In this document: positions 26,984 to 40,585 of the stretch, in pieces
Layout: each line of letters begins with the position of its first letter
How positions within the stretch are numbered: the stretch's first letter is position 1
Assembly: GCF_004917065.1 (NCBI RefSeq)
Contig: NZ_SSYA01000002.1
Location: forward strand, 1-64,000
Length of the DNA: 64,000 nt
Direction: 5' to 3'
DNA from: Geomonas ferrireducens
Lineage (GTDB): Bacteria; Desulfobacterota; Desulfuromonadia; Geobacterales; Geobacteraceae
Program-made: the position numbers and the translations under genes
Notes under the pieces: model-generated
The model's database searches: none
What the model saw: only the letters and a program-made list of their open reading frames with translations
What the model was told of the DNA's origin: nothing

Positions 26984-27772
26984 CTAACGACGCGGCGCGA
27001 TCTTTCTTCTCGCCACCACACCGGTCTTTTTCGGACCCCGGCCGGTACCGACCGCAACGATCTTCCTTTTCAGCTTGGTTACCTCTTCAGCAGTGAGCTC
27101 CCTGAACTCGCCCGGCTTCATCTCGCCGATCTCCAGGAAGTCGTAGCGCGCGCGCTTCAGGCGCACGACGTTCAGCCCCACCGCCTCGCACATGCGCCGC
27201 ACCTGGCGGTAGCGCCCCTCGTGGATGGTGATGGAGATCCAGGAGTTGTTCTCGCTCTCGCTCACCTGCGCGACCTTCGCCGGAGCGGTCATGCCGTCCT
27301 CCAGCTTCACCCCCTCGGAGAGCTTTTTTATCTGTACCGCGGTGACGTGCCCGCTCACCCGGACCAGGTATCCCTTGTCCACCTCGTGGCTGGGGTGCAT
27401 CAGCATGTTGGCGAAAGCACCGTCGTTGGTGAGCAGCAGGAGCCCTTCCGTGTTGTAATCGAGTCGACCGACGGGATACACCCGCTCCTGCACCCCTTTG
27501 AGAAGATCGGAGACGATGGGGCGCCCCTCGGGGTCCTTCATGGTGGTCATGTACCCTACCGGCTTGTACAGAAGCAGGTAGACTCGCTTTTCCTCAACGG
27601 CGATCGGCTTGCCGTCCACCGTGATGGTATCGGTTTCCAGGTCCGCCTTGGTGCCGAGCTCGGTGACCACCGTGCCATTCACGGCCACACGCCCCGAGGT
27701 GATGATGTTTTCCGACTCGCGCCGCGAGGCGATGCCCGCCTGCGACAGTATCTTTTGCAAACGCTCCTGCAT
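26984..27772 (-). CDS. rRNA pseudouridine synthase, RluB/RsuA family
   Basis: 262 residues. An N-terminal S4 domain (MQERLQKILSQAGIASRR, GRVAVNG) binds RNA; the catalytic domain has VYPVGRLDYNTEGLLLLTND with the nucleophilic Asp, and EGRYRQVRRMCEAVGL near the C terminus. It converts uridine to pseudouridine in ribosomal RNA, most likely 23S U2605-like by similarity to RluB, though the RsuA group cannot be excluded by eye. The basic tail (GPKKTGVVARRKIAPRR) is a common RNA-binding extension. Confidence 0.9.
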   Translation of the reverse strand: MQERLQKILSQAGIASRRESENIITSGRVAVNGTVVTELGTKADLETDTITVDGKPIAVEEKRVYLLLYKPVGYMTTMKDPEGRPIVSDLLKGVQERVYPVGRLDYNTEGLLLLTNDGAFANMLMHPSHEVDKGYLVRVSGHVTAVQIKKLSEGVKLEDGMTAPAKVAQVSESENNSWISITIHEGRYRQVRRMCEAVGLNVVRLKRARYDFLEIGEMKPGEFRELTAEEVTKLKRKIVAVGTGRGPKKTGVVARRKIAPRR

Positions 27773-27973
27773 ATGTCTCTCCTTACCTGGGCTCTCGCCG
27801 GTGAATTTATGCGGATCAAGTCATATCACAGCAGCCGTGCAGGTAGCAACCAGTTATGCGGTAAACAGTGCGACCTACCAGCGAAGCTGTTGCCATGAGG
27901 TACGGAACCTGCTAAAAAGACAGGCTGCGCTGAAGCCGCAGTAAAGAGATATGTTCGCAAGGAGTAGATGTTC

Positions 27974-29245
27974 ATGCAGATGACGGATGTAAGAACCGCA
28001 GCTTTGAAAAAGAACAAGACCGTAGCCGGTGCACTCCTTGTCGGGGCCGCCCTGCTCTTTGTCGTCGCACGCCTGCAGCACGGCAGCGGGGCCTGGGGGT
28101 GGGTTGCCGCCTTCGCCGAGGCCGCCATGGTCGGCGCTCTCGCGGACTGGTTTGCCGTAGTCGCCCTCTTCAGGCACCCGATGGGGCTTCCCATCCCCCA
28201 CACCGCCATCGTTGCGGAGAAGAAGGAGACCATCGCCGACAACCTAGGCCAGTTCATCCAGGAGAAGTTTCTGGCCACCGAGGTGCTGGTCGAGAGGATG
28301 CGGGCCTTCGACCCGGCACGGCGCCTGTGCGATTACCTCGTCTCCCGGCAAAACGCCGAGGGACTTGCCACCGGGATCACCCGGGTCATCTCCGAGTCGA
28401 TCGACTTCCTCGAAGACGAGAGGGTCAGCAAGGTGGTGAGTGCGGCGCTTAGCGACCGGGTGGAGAAGTTCGATGCCGCCTCTTCCGCGGGGACACTGCT
28501 GGAAAGCCTCAGGAGTGAGAGCCGGCACCAGGTGGTGCTGGACGAGCTGCTGCGCCGCCTCGGGGGATGGCTCGCGAAACCGGAAGCGCAGGAGAAGGTG
28601 GCCATCGCCCTAGACAACTGGGTGGATACCGAATATCCGCTGCTCAGCAAGTTCATCCCGAACCGTCCCCAGTTCGCCAGAAACGCCGGGGAGAAGATTG
28701 TGAGGAAGGTAAGCGGCTTCCTCGAGGCGGTGAACGCCGACCCGAGCCACGAGCTGCGCCACGAGTTCGACCGCGCGGTCGGGGATTTCATCGTGAAGCT
28801 GAAGCACGACACGGCGATGAGGGCAAGGGTCGAGGAGTTGAAGCAGGAGTTGGTGGGGAACGAGCAACTGGGGCACTACGCCCGGGGGCTGGTCGGCGAC
28901 CTGAAGGCCTGGGTGGTTCAAGACCTGGAGCGGGAGCATTCCGCGATCAGGCACAAGGTTGCAGACGCAGCGGTTGCCCTCGGCAACACCCTCTCGAAGA
29001 GCGGCGAGCTTTCCGATTCCATCAACGAGCACCTGGAAGGGGTGGTGCGTAAATACGCCGACGGGCTTAGGACCGGGTTCGCGAAACACATCTCCGGGAC
29101 GGTGAAGGAGTGGGACAACGAGGAGTTCATCAAGGAGATCGAGCTCAGCATCGGTTCGGACCTGCAGTTCATCAGGATGAACGGAACGCTGGTCGGCGGC
29201 ATGATCGGCATCCTGCTGCACGCGGCGTCGCTTGTCATCGGGTAG
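27974..29245 (+). CDS. DUF445-family membrane protein
   Basis: About 423 residues from the ATG at 27974, which has AAGGAG 9 nt upstream; the ATG two codons earlier is too close to the SD. One hydrophobic segment near the start (VAGALLVGAALLFVVARL) and another near the C terminus (GGMIGILLHAASLVIG) flank a long, mostly helical domain. The EAAMVGALADWFAVVALFRHP block and the early IPHTAIVAEKKETIADNLG are DUF445 hallmarks (YjiN/SbtC-like). The function of the family is unknown; an envelope location is likely. Confidence 0.85.
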   Translation: MQMTDVRTAALKKNKTVAGALLVGAALLFVVARLQHGSGAWGWVAAFAEAAMVGALADWFAVVALFRHPMGLPIPHTAIVAEKKETIADNLGQFIQEKFLATEVLVERMRAFDPARRLCDYLVSRQNAEGLATGITRVISESIDFLEDERVSKVVSAALSDRVEKFDAASSAGTLLESLRSESRHQVVLDELLRRLGGWLAKPEAQEKVAIALDNWVDTEYPLLSKFIPNRPQFARNAGEKIVRKVSGFLEAVNADPSHELRHEFDRAVGDFIVKLKHDTAMRARVEELKQELVGNEQLGHYARGLVGDLKAWVVQDLEREHSAIRHKVADAAVALGNTLSKSGELSDSINEHLEGVVRKYADGLRTGFAKHISGTVKEWDNEEFIKEIELSIGSDLQFIRMNGTLVGGMIGILLHAASLVIG

Positions 29246-29261
29246 AGCCCTTCGCAAAGGT

Positions 29262-29535
29262 GGATACTTTCCAACCAAGCGCCGCACGTGAACTCGGCGC
29301 TCCCCCCTTTGCGAAGGGGGGACGGGGGGGATTTGCTCTTTGTTGGCATAGACCGAACAGCTTTTACTCAGGATTTATTCTCTGCTTACGCAGTTTGTGG
29401 GGGGCCGGGGCTGCAAGGCCTTCAAGGCAAATCCCCCCTGCCCCCCCTTCGCAAAGGGGGGGACGCCAGGGTCCGTGCAGCGCTTCGTAGGAAGCTACAC
29501 TCAGGTTCCACGAATTCTCTTAAGAAACTTATCTT
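29262..29535 (+). repeat. dispersed intergenic repeat, copy 3
   Basis: Left part CCCCCTTTGCGAAGGGGG with GGGGGATTTGC; right part AAATCCCCCC, CCCCCTTCGCAAAGGGGG, GTCCGTGCAGCGCTTCGTAGG and a GAATTCTCTTAAGAAACTT tail. About 120 bp of unique sequence separates the inverted palindromes. It fills the gap between DUF445 and the accA terminator and contains no supported gene. Confidence 0.75.
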
Positions 29536-29549
29536 CCACAATGAACCAA

Positions 29550-29592
29550 AGAAAAAGGGGGCATGGCTTTACGCCATGCCCCCTTCTTTTTA
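29550..29592 (-). terminator. terminator of accA
   Basis: GGGGGCATGGC and GCCATGCCCCC form an 11-bp perfect stem with a short loop and a T-rich tail on the minus strand, 23 bp after the accA stop. Confidence 0.9.
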
Positions 29593-29614
29593 TTGCTGTT
29601 GAATCCGCCGTGGA

Positions 29615-30574
29615 CTACTCGGCGAAGCGGCTCATCTTGCGGAACTTCTGGTAGCGCTGCTCGATCAGCTCGTCGGCCGGAATCGCCTTCAGCTCCTTCA
29701 GATTCCTGGAAAGCGCCTCGTGCAGGTTCTTCGCCATCGCCTCGTGGTCGCGGTGCGCGCCGCCGGCGGGCTCGGGAACGATCTCGTCGATGACCTCAAG
29801 ATCCTTGATGTCTTTCGCGGTGAGCTTGAGCGCCTCGGCGGCCTGGGCTCCCTTGGTGCCGTCCGACCAGAGGATCGCGGCGCAACCCTCGGGGGAGATG
29901 ACCGCGTACACGGAGTGCTGCAGCATCAGGACGCGGTCACCAACGGCGATGGCAAGCGCGCCGCCGGAGCCACCCTCGCCGGTGATGACGACGATGATGG
30001 GGACGGTGAGACGGCTCATCTCGCGCAGGTTCCTCGCGATCGCCTCGGCCTGGCCGCGCTCCTCCGCGCCGATGCCGGGGAAGGCGCCCGGGGTGTCAAC
30101 GAAGGTGATGATGGGGAGCTTGAAGCGCTCGGCCATCTCCATCAGGCGCAGCGCCTTCCGGTACCCTTCCGGGTTCGGCATGCCGAAGTTGCGGAACACC
30201 TTCTCCTTGGTGTCGCGCCCCTTCTGGTGACCGATCACCATGACCGGCTCGCCGTCAAGACGGGCAAGGCCGCCTACGATGGCGTGGTCGTCGCCGAAGT
30301 TGCGGTCACCGTGCAGTTCTACGAACTCGGTGAAGATCAGGCTCAGGTAATCGAGGGTGAAAGGACGATTGATATGGCGGGCAACCTGGGCCGTCTGCCA
30401 GCGGGAAAGATTTGCAAACATGTCTTCGCGCATCTTCTCTGCCTTCTCCTCAAGTTTGGCGACCTCAGCGGAGAGATCGACCCCCTCAGTGGAAAATGCC
30501 AGCAGTTCCTGGATCTTCTTGTCCAGTTCCGCCAGCGGCTTCTCAAAATCCAGATAGCTCTGCTGCAATGCCAT
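29615..30574 (-). CDS. accA: acetyl-CoA carboxylase, carboxyltransferase alpha subunit
   Basis: 319 residues, family length. [20 protein letters not shown] starts the helical N terminus; the crotonase-like core includes [66 protein letters not shown] and [19 protein letters not shown]. With AccD (not in the window) it transfers the carboxyl group from biotin to acetyl-CoA, the first step of fatty acid synthesis. It follows dnaE by 50 bp on the same strand, a common arrangement in deltaproteobacteria and others. Confidence 0.97.
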   Translation of the reverse strand: MALQQSYLDFEKPLAELDKKIQELLAFSTEGVDLSAEVAKLEEKAEKMREDMFANLSRWQTAQVARHINRPFTLDYLSLIFTEFVELHGDRNFGDDHAIVGGLARLDGEPVMVIGHQKGRDTKEKVFRNFGMPNPEGYRKALRLMEMAERFKLPIITFVDTPGAFPGIGAEERGQAEAIARNLREMSRLTVPIIVVITGEGGSGGALAIAVGDRVLMLQHSVYAVISPEGCAAILWSDGTKGAQAAEALKLTAKDIKDLEVIDEIVPEPAGGAHRDHEAMAKNLHEALSRNLKELKAIPADELIEQRYQKFRKMSRFAE

Positions 30575-30624
30575 ATATTTCTATCTCCTTGCTTTCAAAT
30601 AAAATAACCGCATGCGTCCTGAGT

Positions 30625-34098
<3,474 letters not shown>

Positions 34099-34140
34099 AA
34101 CAGGAAAGCCCTAACCAAAAAACAGACAACAGACTGAATT

Positions 34141-34176
34141 AAAACAACAAAAGGAGCCCTTGGCTCTGCTGGCTCC
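34141..34176 (-). terminator. terminator-like hairpin in the dnaE leader
   Basis: On the minus strand GGAGCC-N12-GGCTCC is followed by TTTTGTTGTTTT, 40-75 bp upstream of the dnaE ATG. No minus-strand gene lies upstream to be terminated, since the pirin gene is divergent, so it may act as an attenuator in the dnaE 5' leader, or be a chance hairpin. Confidence 0.4.
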
Positions 34177-34317
34177 AGTCACTGTTCGGATGAGAAAATA
34201 GCCGCCACATTCTGCACTAACCGGGAGTCTGTGTCAATGCACAGAAGCTCTCACGCCCAGATAATTTAAGTTGGTACGATGACGGCAGCCGAGTTGCATA
34301 CGGCCGCGAATAAATCG

Positions 34318-34362
34318 TTGACAGCACCGTCAGAATAATTCAATATCAAATCATATCAAATC
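34318..34362 (+). promoter_or_regulatory. promoter region of the pirin gene with direct repeats
   Basis: TTGACA at 34318-34323 is followed 17 bp later by CAATAT, a weak -10. Over and just past it lies a perfect 10-bp direct repeat, ATATCAAATC at 34343-34352 and 34353-34362, a possible regulator site. GAGAGGAG supplies the SD before the ATG at 34393. Confidence 0.45.
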
Positions 34363-34392
34363 AAACGACTGAGGTCTGAGAGGAGAAAAACC

Positions 34393-35091
<699 letters not shown>

Positions 35092-35127
35092 GCGGTAGTA
35101 GTACTGATGTGACAACAAACGCGGCAG

Positions 35128-35186
35128 AGACAAAAGGGGACAGGCTACTTTACCTTAAAAAGTAGCCTGTCCCCTTTTCTTTTGTC
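35128..35186. repeat. REP-like palindrome between pirin and hisS
   Basis: AAAAGGGGACAGGCTACTTT (35132-35151) and its exact complement (35159-35178) form a 20-bp stem with a 7-nt loop, flanked by AGACA and TTTGTCT. It lies at the convergent 3' ends of two genes and can double as a terminator. The perfect pairing and A/T tracts fit a repetitive extragenic palindrome rather than a simple terminator. Confidence 0.8.
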
Positions 35187-35221
35187 TGTTTTTACCGCTC
35201 CTACGGATTTGATCGGAACAG

Positions 35222-36475
35222 CTAGGCCCCGGCGTTCATGGCGGCATGGATGCTTGCCGCGTCCAGCGCCACCTCGGCCTGGTTGCCGACGTCCATGTTC
35301 TTGAGGGGGGCGGTGCCGCGGGCGAGCTCGTCCCCGCCGATGATCAGCGTGAAGCGGGAGCTGAACTTGTCGGCGCGTCTCATCTGGCTCTTCAGGCTCT
35401 TCCCTTCGTAGTCGATCTCGACCGCAAGCCCCAGGCGCTGCAGGGCGCTCATCAGGCGGAAGGCTTCGGAATGCGCCTCCTCACCAAGCGCCGCGATGAA
35501 GAGGTCGGGACGGCGCGAGAAATCCTTTTCGGCCAGCAAAAGGGCGACGCGCTCGACGCCCATGGCAAAGCCGATGCCGGGGATCTGCGGCCCGCCGATC
35601 TCGGAGATGAGCCCGTCGTAGCGGCCGCCTGCAGCGACGGCGCTCTGGGCGCCCAGCATGGTGGTGACCATCTCGAAGGTGGTCCTGGTGTAGTAGTCGA
35701 GGCCGCGCACCATCCTCGAGTTTATGCTGTACGGGGTGCCGACCAGTTCGAGGTATTTCCTTGTCTTGTCGAAGTGGTCGCCGCACTCGGGGCAGAGGTG
35801 GTCGAGCATGGAGGGTGCGCCCTGGGTCGCCTCCTGGCAGCCGGCGGACTTGCAGTCGAGCGCGCGCAGCGGATTGGTGTCGTAACGGCGCTTGCAGTCG
35901 TCGCACAGCTTGTCGATGCGGTCGAGCAGGAACTTCTTGAGCGCCTCGCGGTAGGCAGGACGGCAGCAGGGGCACCCAAGGGAGTTGATCTGCAGGCTCG
36001 GCTCGGTGAGCCCCAGTTCCTGGAAGAAATGGGTCAGCATGGTGAGGACCTGGGCGTCGACGGTAGGTGCCGCAACCCCGGTGATCTCGGCGCCGATCTG
36101 GTGGAACTGGCGGTAACGCCCTTTCTGCGGGCGCTCGTAGCGGAACATCGGCCCCATGTAGTAAAGGCGCGCGACCGGGTCGAGGGCGTGCATCTTGTGC
36201 TCGACGTAGGCACGCATGACCGACGCGGTCCCTTCCGGGCGCAGGGTCACCTTGTTGCCGCCCTTGTCCTCGAAGGAGTACATCTCCTTCTCCACTATGT
36301 CAGTGGCGTCGCCGATGGAGCGGCAGAAAAGCTCGGTCTTCTCCATGATCGGGATCCTGATCTCGGAAAGTCCGTACAGCTCGAAAACCCGGCGCGCGGT
36401 CGCCTCGATGTGCTGCCACTTCTCGACCTCGCCCGGGAGGATGTCATTAAACCCCTTGATGCCGGTGATTGCCAC
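35222..36475 (-). CDS. hisS: histidyl-tRNA synthetase
   Basis: 417 residues from a GTG start with AGGAGAG 7 nt upstream, giving AITGIKGFNDILPGEVEKW; the frame extends 27 codons further upstream without an SD. Class II motifs: RPEGTASVMRAYVEH, RYERPQKGRYRQFHQIGAE (motif 2), VRGLDYYTRTTFEMV (HisA box) and GFAMGVERVALLL (motif 3). The anticodon-binding domain occupies the last ~95 residues. It charges tRNA-His in the cytosol. It is apparently monocistronic. Confidence 0.97.
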   Translation of the reverse strand: MAITGIKGFNDILPGEVEKWQHIEATARRVFELYGLSEIRIPIMEKTELFCRSIGDATDIVEKEMYSFEDKGGNKVTLRPEGTASVMRAYVEHKMHALDPVARLYYMGPMFRYERPQKGRYRQFHQIGAEITGVAAPTVDAQVLTMLTHFFQELGLTEPSLQINSLGCPCCRPAYREALKKFLLDRIDKLCDDCKRRYDTNPLRALDCKSAGCQEATQGAPSMLDHLCPECGDHFDKTRKYLELVGTPYSINSRMVRGLDYYTRTTFEMVTTMLGAQSAVAAGGRYDGLISEIGGPQIPGIGFAMGVERVALLLAEKDFSRRPDLFIAALGEEAHSEAFRLMSALQRLGLAVEIDYEGKSLKSQMRRADKFSSRFTLIIGGDELARGTAPLKNMDVGNQAEVALDAASIHAAMNAGA

Positions 36476-36516
36476 GGTGATGCTCTCCTTGCTTGAAAAA
36501 TGCACTGCGGACGACT

Positions 36517-36648
36517 TAAAGACCAAGGCTTTAACGCAAAGACGCAAAGCCGCCAAGACGCTAAGAGAAACTCAAACAGGGGAACAGCAAAACCCTTTAT
36601 GTTGGTTTTACCTTCGCGCCTTCGCGCCTTCGCGTTAAGGCCTTAAAA
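36517..36648. repeat. dispersed repeat upstream of hisS
   Basis: Left half CTTTAACGCAAAGACGCAAAG-type and right half CCTTCGCGCCTTCGCGTTAAGG are imperfect inverted copies around ~50 bp. The same GCAAAGACGC words are typical of a mobile intergenic element. It covers the region between the GGDEF regulator terminator and hisS, so the hisS promoter must lie inside or on it. Confidence 0.55.
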
Positions 36649-36680
36649 ATAAAAAAACCGGCATAGACTGCTTTCCGGTC
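36643..36680 (-). terminator. terminator of the GGDEF response regulator gene
   Basis: ACCGG and CCGGT on the minus strand around a 13-nt loop, followed by TTTTTTTATTTTT, 32 bp after the stop. The stem is short but the T-tract is good. Confidence 0.55.
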
Positions 36681-36711
36681 CGCTGCACGTCCATTTGCCC
36701 CACCGCTTTCG

Positions 36712-38091
36712 TCAGGGAGGCGTGATCAGCCTTTCCGCATGGAACGCCCTGTTCTTGCCGGCGCTCTTGCCGCGGTACATCGCCTGGTCCGCCATCTCCA
36801 GAAGCTCCGCCTTGGTGCTGGCATCGTCCGGCGCGCACGCGTAGCCAAGGCTCACGGTGAGTCTGATGGCAAGCCCGTCGGCTTTCGCGAAGGTGTGCGA
36901 CTCTATGGTCTTCCGGATACGTTCGGCGACGATGGCAGCGCCTTCCATACCGGTCTCCACGAGAACGATGGTGTACTCGTCGCCGCCGTAACGGATCACC
37001 GCGTCGACGTCACGCACGCTCTTTCGAACCAGGGCGCCGACCTCGCGCAGCACGCGGCTCCCGATCAGGTGGCCGAAGTTGTCGTTCACCGATTTGAAGA
37101 GGTCGATGTCGAGGAAGAGCACACCGAGGTTGGAGCCGTAGCGATCGCAGCGCTTCAGCTCGCGCTCCAGTACGACGTCGAGGTAGCGGTAGTTGTACAG
37201 GCCGGTCAGCTCGTCGATATAGAGGAGATCTTTCGCGATGTTGTAGCGGACGGCGTTGTCGAGCGCAAGCAGCCCCTGATCGAGCAGGAAGGAGATGTGC
37301 TTGCGGTTTATGTCCCTCGGGAGCATGGCGCCGGGATCGTTGAACAGGATGACCACGCCCTGGAGGTCCGACTTGTAACGCAGGTAGAGGCACATCGCCT
37401 CGGTGATCTCGCAGGCGTATTCGGCGCCTTCCGGCAGGAAGTTCCGCAGATAGACCAGATGCGAGGTGCCGTCGTCCCTCAGGTCGCTTTCACTGATGAC
37501 CGCCTGCCCAAGAAGATGCGCGTTCAGCTCGTCGATCCCCTTCAGCTCGCACAGCTTCAGCTGCCCATTCTCGGCAAAATAGCCAAGAGCCCGGCGCACG
37601 CCGACTTCTTTCATAAGGGCGTCGGTGAGCATCTGGTAGAGGCGCTCAAGTTCCAGGCAGTTGGAGATGTTCTGACTCACCTGGAAAAGATTAACCAGCC
37701 CTTTAAGCTCGAGATTCTCGTCGAGCAGCCTGCGCTGTTCCATGCAGTGGCTGACGATGTGGCGGAATTCGTCCTGGTTGATGGGCTTTATGAGGTAATC
37801 GGTGGCGCCGTTTTTCAGGGCGTAGATGGCGGTCTCGACGTTGGCGTGGCCGGTGACCATGATCACGGCGGTTGCGGGGTCGAGCCGTTTCACTTCGGAG
37901 AGGATATCGAGGCCGCTCACGTCGCGCATCACCAGGTCGGTGACAACGAGGTGATAGCCGCCTCTCCCGATCATATCCAGCGCCTCTTCACCTGAGGCAG
38001 CCACCTCGACGTTATAGCCGTCCTCCTTAAGAAGGTCGGTATAGACCTCCCGGAAAAAGCTATCGTCTTCGACTAAAAGAATCCTTTGCAT
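36712..38091 (-). CDS. response regulator with REC and GGDEF domains
   Basis: 459 residues. The N-terminal receiver (MQRILLVEDDSFFREVYTDL) has phospho-acceptor Asp52 in VVTDLVMRD. A central ~170-residue GAF-like region separates it from a GGDEF domain with RYGGDEYTIVL and an I-site RDVD five residues before it. It should make cyclic di-GMP when phosphorylated, with product inhibition. No cognate histidine kinase is adjacent. The GGDEY variant of GGDEF is generally still active. Confidence 0.92.
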   Translation of the reverse strand: MQRILLVEDDSFFREVYTDLLKEDGYNVEVAASGEEALDMIGRGGYHLVVTDLVMRDVSGLDILSEVKRLDPATAVIMVTGHANVETAIYALKNGATDYLIKPINQDEFRHIVSHCMEQRRLLDENLELKGLVNLFQVSQNISNCLELERLYQMLTDALMKEVGVRRALGYFAENGQLKLCELKGIDELNAHLLGQAVISESDLRDDGTSHLVYLRNFLPEGAEYACEITEAMCLYLRYKSDLQGVVILFNDPGAMLPRDINRKHISFLLDQGLLALDNAVRYNIAKDLLYIDELTGLYNYRYLDVVLERELKRCDRYGSNLGVLFLDIDLFKSVNDNFGHLIGSRVLREVGALVRKSVRDVDAVIRYGGDEYTIVLVETGMEGAAIVAERIRKTIESHTFAKADGLAIRLTVSLGYACAPDDASTKAELLEMADQAMYRGKSAGKNRAFHAERLITPP

Positions 38092-38164
38092 GCTACGGAT
38101 CTCCTGGATCGTCGGGGTATACGTGAGAATGCCTGCCTAAACTAGCAGATAGGGCTCTAGAGTG

Positions 38165-40585
38165 TCAATTAAAATGCCCCAAAGGGGTCGTAATTGTAAG
38201 TGCGCCGTCCGCCTCGCATGCCGCGATTATCGTGCCGTCCTGATCGGTACGGTAGATGCGGATACCCTGTCGCTGCAATCTCAGAAGGGTCGCCGTTGCC
38301 GGGAGCCTGAAGGTGTTCCGGTATCCGGCGGAGATGACCGCTGCAGCGGGTCGCACTGCGGCAAGAAAGGAATCGGTCGAAGAATATCTGCTGCCGTGGT
38401 GCGCCACCTTAAGCAGGGAACAGGGCTCGACCGCCTGGCGCTCGAGGAGTCCGCGCTCCGCGTCGACTCCGATGTCACCGGTGAAAAGGACGGAACTTCG
38501 GCCATAAGAAAGGCGAAAGACGAGGGAGGTTTCGTTCGCGTCGGTGTAACTCTCTTCGGTATCGGCGAGGGGCCAAAGGGGCTGCAATAAGGCGCCGCCG
38601 AGCCGAAGCGGTGCTCTTTCCGGGTCGAGGAGCCTGACCGGCACGCCGCGTGCGGTCAGGATCCATTTCAATTGCTGTGTATCCGGTGACCTGAAGAGCA
38701 GCGGACTCGCAAGGAATTGACCGACCTCGAAGTATGCGGCCAAGTGCACGACGCCCTGCAGGTGGTCCGGATGCTCGTGGGGGAGCACCAGGTAGTCGAT
38801 GCGCCGCACCGAAAGTGCCCTCAGCGCCGGCACGAGTATCCGGGGGCCGACACGCGCCTCGGTGTCCGTCGCGTTGCCGCCGCCGTCAACGAGCATCCAC
38901 TTCCCTTCGGGAAGATGCACCAGGGCGGCGTCCCCTTGCCCTACGCTCAGAAAGTAGATGCGCATGGCGCTCTCCGGGGCGCTCGTCGCCGGCACTGCGC
39001 GCAGGATCAGTGCAAATAGCAATACGCCTGCAGCGGCCACACGCTGCGGAAGGGAGGAGACAAAGGTGATCACGAAAAGCGTGAGGCACGCGAGGAGCAG
39101 GTCGAGCCGTCCGGGGGCGTATCCCTCAAGGACCGGTGCCCGGGAAAGATATACAACGATCTGGTCCGCCCAGCGCACGAGCAGCGCGGCAAGATGCAGC
39201 AACAGACGGGCTGGTGCATCCCCCACACCGCTCGCGGCAAGGCCCAACAGACCGAAGACTACTGCACAGTACCCCATGAGCGGCACCACGAGGAGGTTCG
39301 CTACAAGACCAATGACGGAAACGCGCCGGAAGTAGTACGCCACGTGAACGAAAGTCGCGAGAATGGCAGCCGCGGACGCGGCAAAAAGAAGCAGCGTCCA
39401 ACGCAGCGCCCTCCCCTTCGCGGCGACCATTCCGGAGAGTGGCGGAGCCAGGACGGCCAAGCCCCAGATGGCTAGAAAGGAGAGCTGGAAGGAGACGTCG
39501 AAGAGGGTCTCGGGAGCGGTGAAAAGGATGGCACAGGCCGCGAGCATGATGGTGTTCACCGGGTCCAGTTCGCGCTTCAGGTACAGTGCGACAACCGCGG
39601 CGAAGATCATCACCACGCTGCGCTGCGTGGCGGGGGCTGCACCGGAGAGAAAGAGGTAAAAGAGCACCACGGGGAGCGACGTGAACAGGACGGCCTGGCG
39701 CAACCTCACGTGCAGGGCGAGCCACTCGGAACGACGTGCCAGGAAGTAGAGTCCGTTGAACAGGGTCAGGAACAGGACCCCGACGTGGAAGCCGGATATG
39801 GAAAGGATGTGGTTCACGCCGCTGCGGGAAAACGATTCCTGCAACGGCTCCGACAGATCCCCCCGGTCGCCCAACAGCAGCGCCTTCAGGACGCCCCCCT
39901 CGGCTCCCGGTTCCGCGGACATGATGAAGTCACCCAACCTGTCGGCAAGGAGGTCGATGCCGTGCCGCCACCCGGTGCCCGCGCGCAGGAGCACCATGTC
40001 GTCGGCCTCCGGGAGGAAACCGGTTTCGAAGACGCCAAGGTAGGCGAGCCGCCGCGCGTAGTCGATCTCGCCGGGGATCCCGAGGCTGCGCGGCTTCCTG
40101 AGGCGGGTGGAAAGGCGGACCCGGTCTCCGGTAAAGAATTTAGGTCGTCCCGATTTCACGTAAACCAGCAGCCGTCCCCTCGCGGCGTACTCGCGGTCGT
40201 CTTCCTCGATCTTATCAACGATCAGGTAGATCCTGCTTCCCCCCAAAGCCGCTCCCTCGACGCGCGCATCTACGCATCCCTCAACCATAACCGGCCTGTC
40301 CCGGACGAAGGCGCTGAGCGCGTCGGCCGGACGCAGGAAGGGCTTCATAGACAGTACTCCCCAGACCATGAAGAAGGCGGCAATGGATAGGGTGAAAGGC
40401 AAACGGGATCTGACGAAGCAGGCGGCTAAGGTTGCGGCGAGCAGGGCCGCGGCAGGCCAGGACGGGATGGCGATGTCGAGAAGGTCAGCCAGCACGAGCC
40501 CGGCGACCAATGAGCTAAGAGGCACCAGAAGCGGTTTCTCCAGGTGACACCCCCTTGGGAACAGCACGCTGCGCCACGGGAACAA
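38165..40585 (-). CDS. comEC: ComEC/Rec2-family DNA uptake membrane protein
   Basis: 806 residues with the three expected parts: an N-terminal domain with two membrane helices and an OB-like DUF4131 region, a multi-helix Competence domain (SRSGVNHILSISGFHVGVLF), and a C-terminal beta-lactamase-fold domain (GQGDAALVHLPEGKWMLVDGG, LVLPHEHPDHLQGV, VAHHGSRYSSTDSF). It forms the channel for single-stranded DNA entry, and the C-terminal domain may degrade one strand. The start is uncertain: the TTG at 40585 has no SD. It suggests natural competence, or its relic. Confidence 0.92.
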   Translation of the reverse strand: MFPWRSVLFPRGCHLEKPLLVPLSSLVAGLVLADLLDIAIPSWPAAALLAATLAACFVRSRLPFTLSIAAFFMVWGVLSMKPFLRPADALSAFVRDRPVMVEGCVDARVEGAALGGSRIYLIVDKIEEDDREYAARGRLLVYVKSGRPKFFTGDRVRLSTRLRKPRSLGIPGEIDYARRLAYLGVFETGFLPEADDMVLLRAGTGWRHGIDLLADRLGDFIMSAEPGAEGGVLKALLLGDRGDLSEPLQESFSRSGVNHILSISGFHVGVLFLTLFNGLYFLARRSEWLALHVRLRQAVLFTSLPVVLFYLFLSGAAPATQRSVVMIFAAVVALYLKRELDPVNTIMLAACAILFTAPETLFDVSFQLSFLAIWGLAVLAPPLSGMVAAKGRALRWTLLLFAASAAAILATFVHVAYYFRRVSVIGLVANLLVVPLMGYCAVVFGLLGLAASGVGDAPARLLLHLAALLVRWADQIVVYLSRAPVLEGYAPGRLDLLLACLTLFVITFVSSLPQRVAAAGVLLFALILRAVPATSAPESAMRIYFLSVGQGDAALVHLPEGKWMLVDGGGNATDTEARVGPRILVPALRALSVRRIDYLVLPHEHPDHLQGVVHLAAYFEVGQFLASPLLFRSPDTQQLKWILTARGVPVRLLDPERAPLRLGGALLQPLWPLADTEESYTDANETSLVFRLSYGRSSVLFTGDIGVDAERGLLERQAVEPCSLLKVAHHGSRYSSTDSFLAAVRPAAAVISAGYRNTFRLPATATLLRLQRQGIRIYRTDQDGTIIAACEADGALTITTPLGHFN

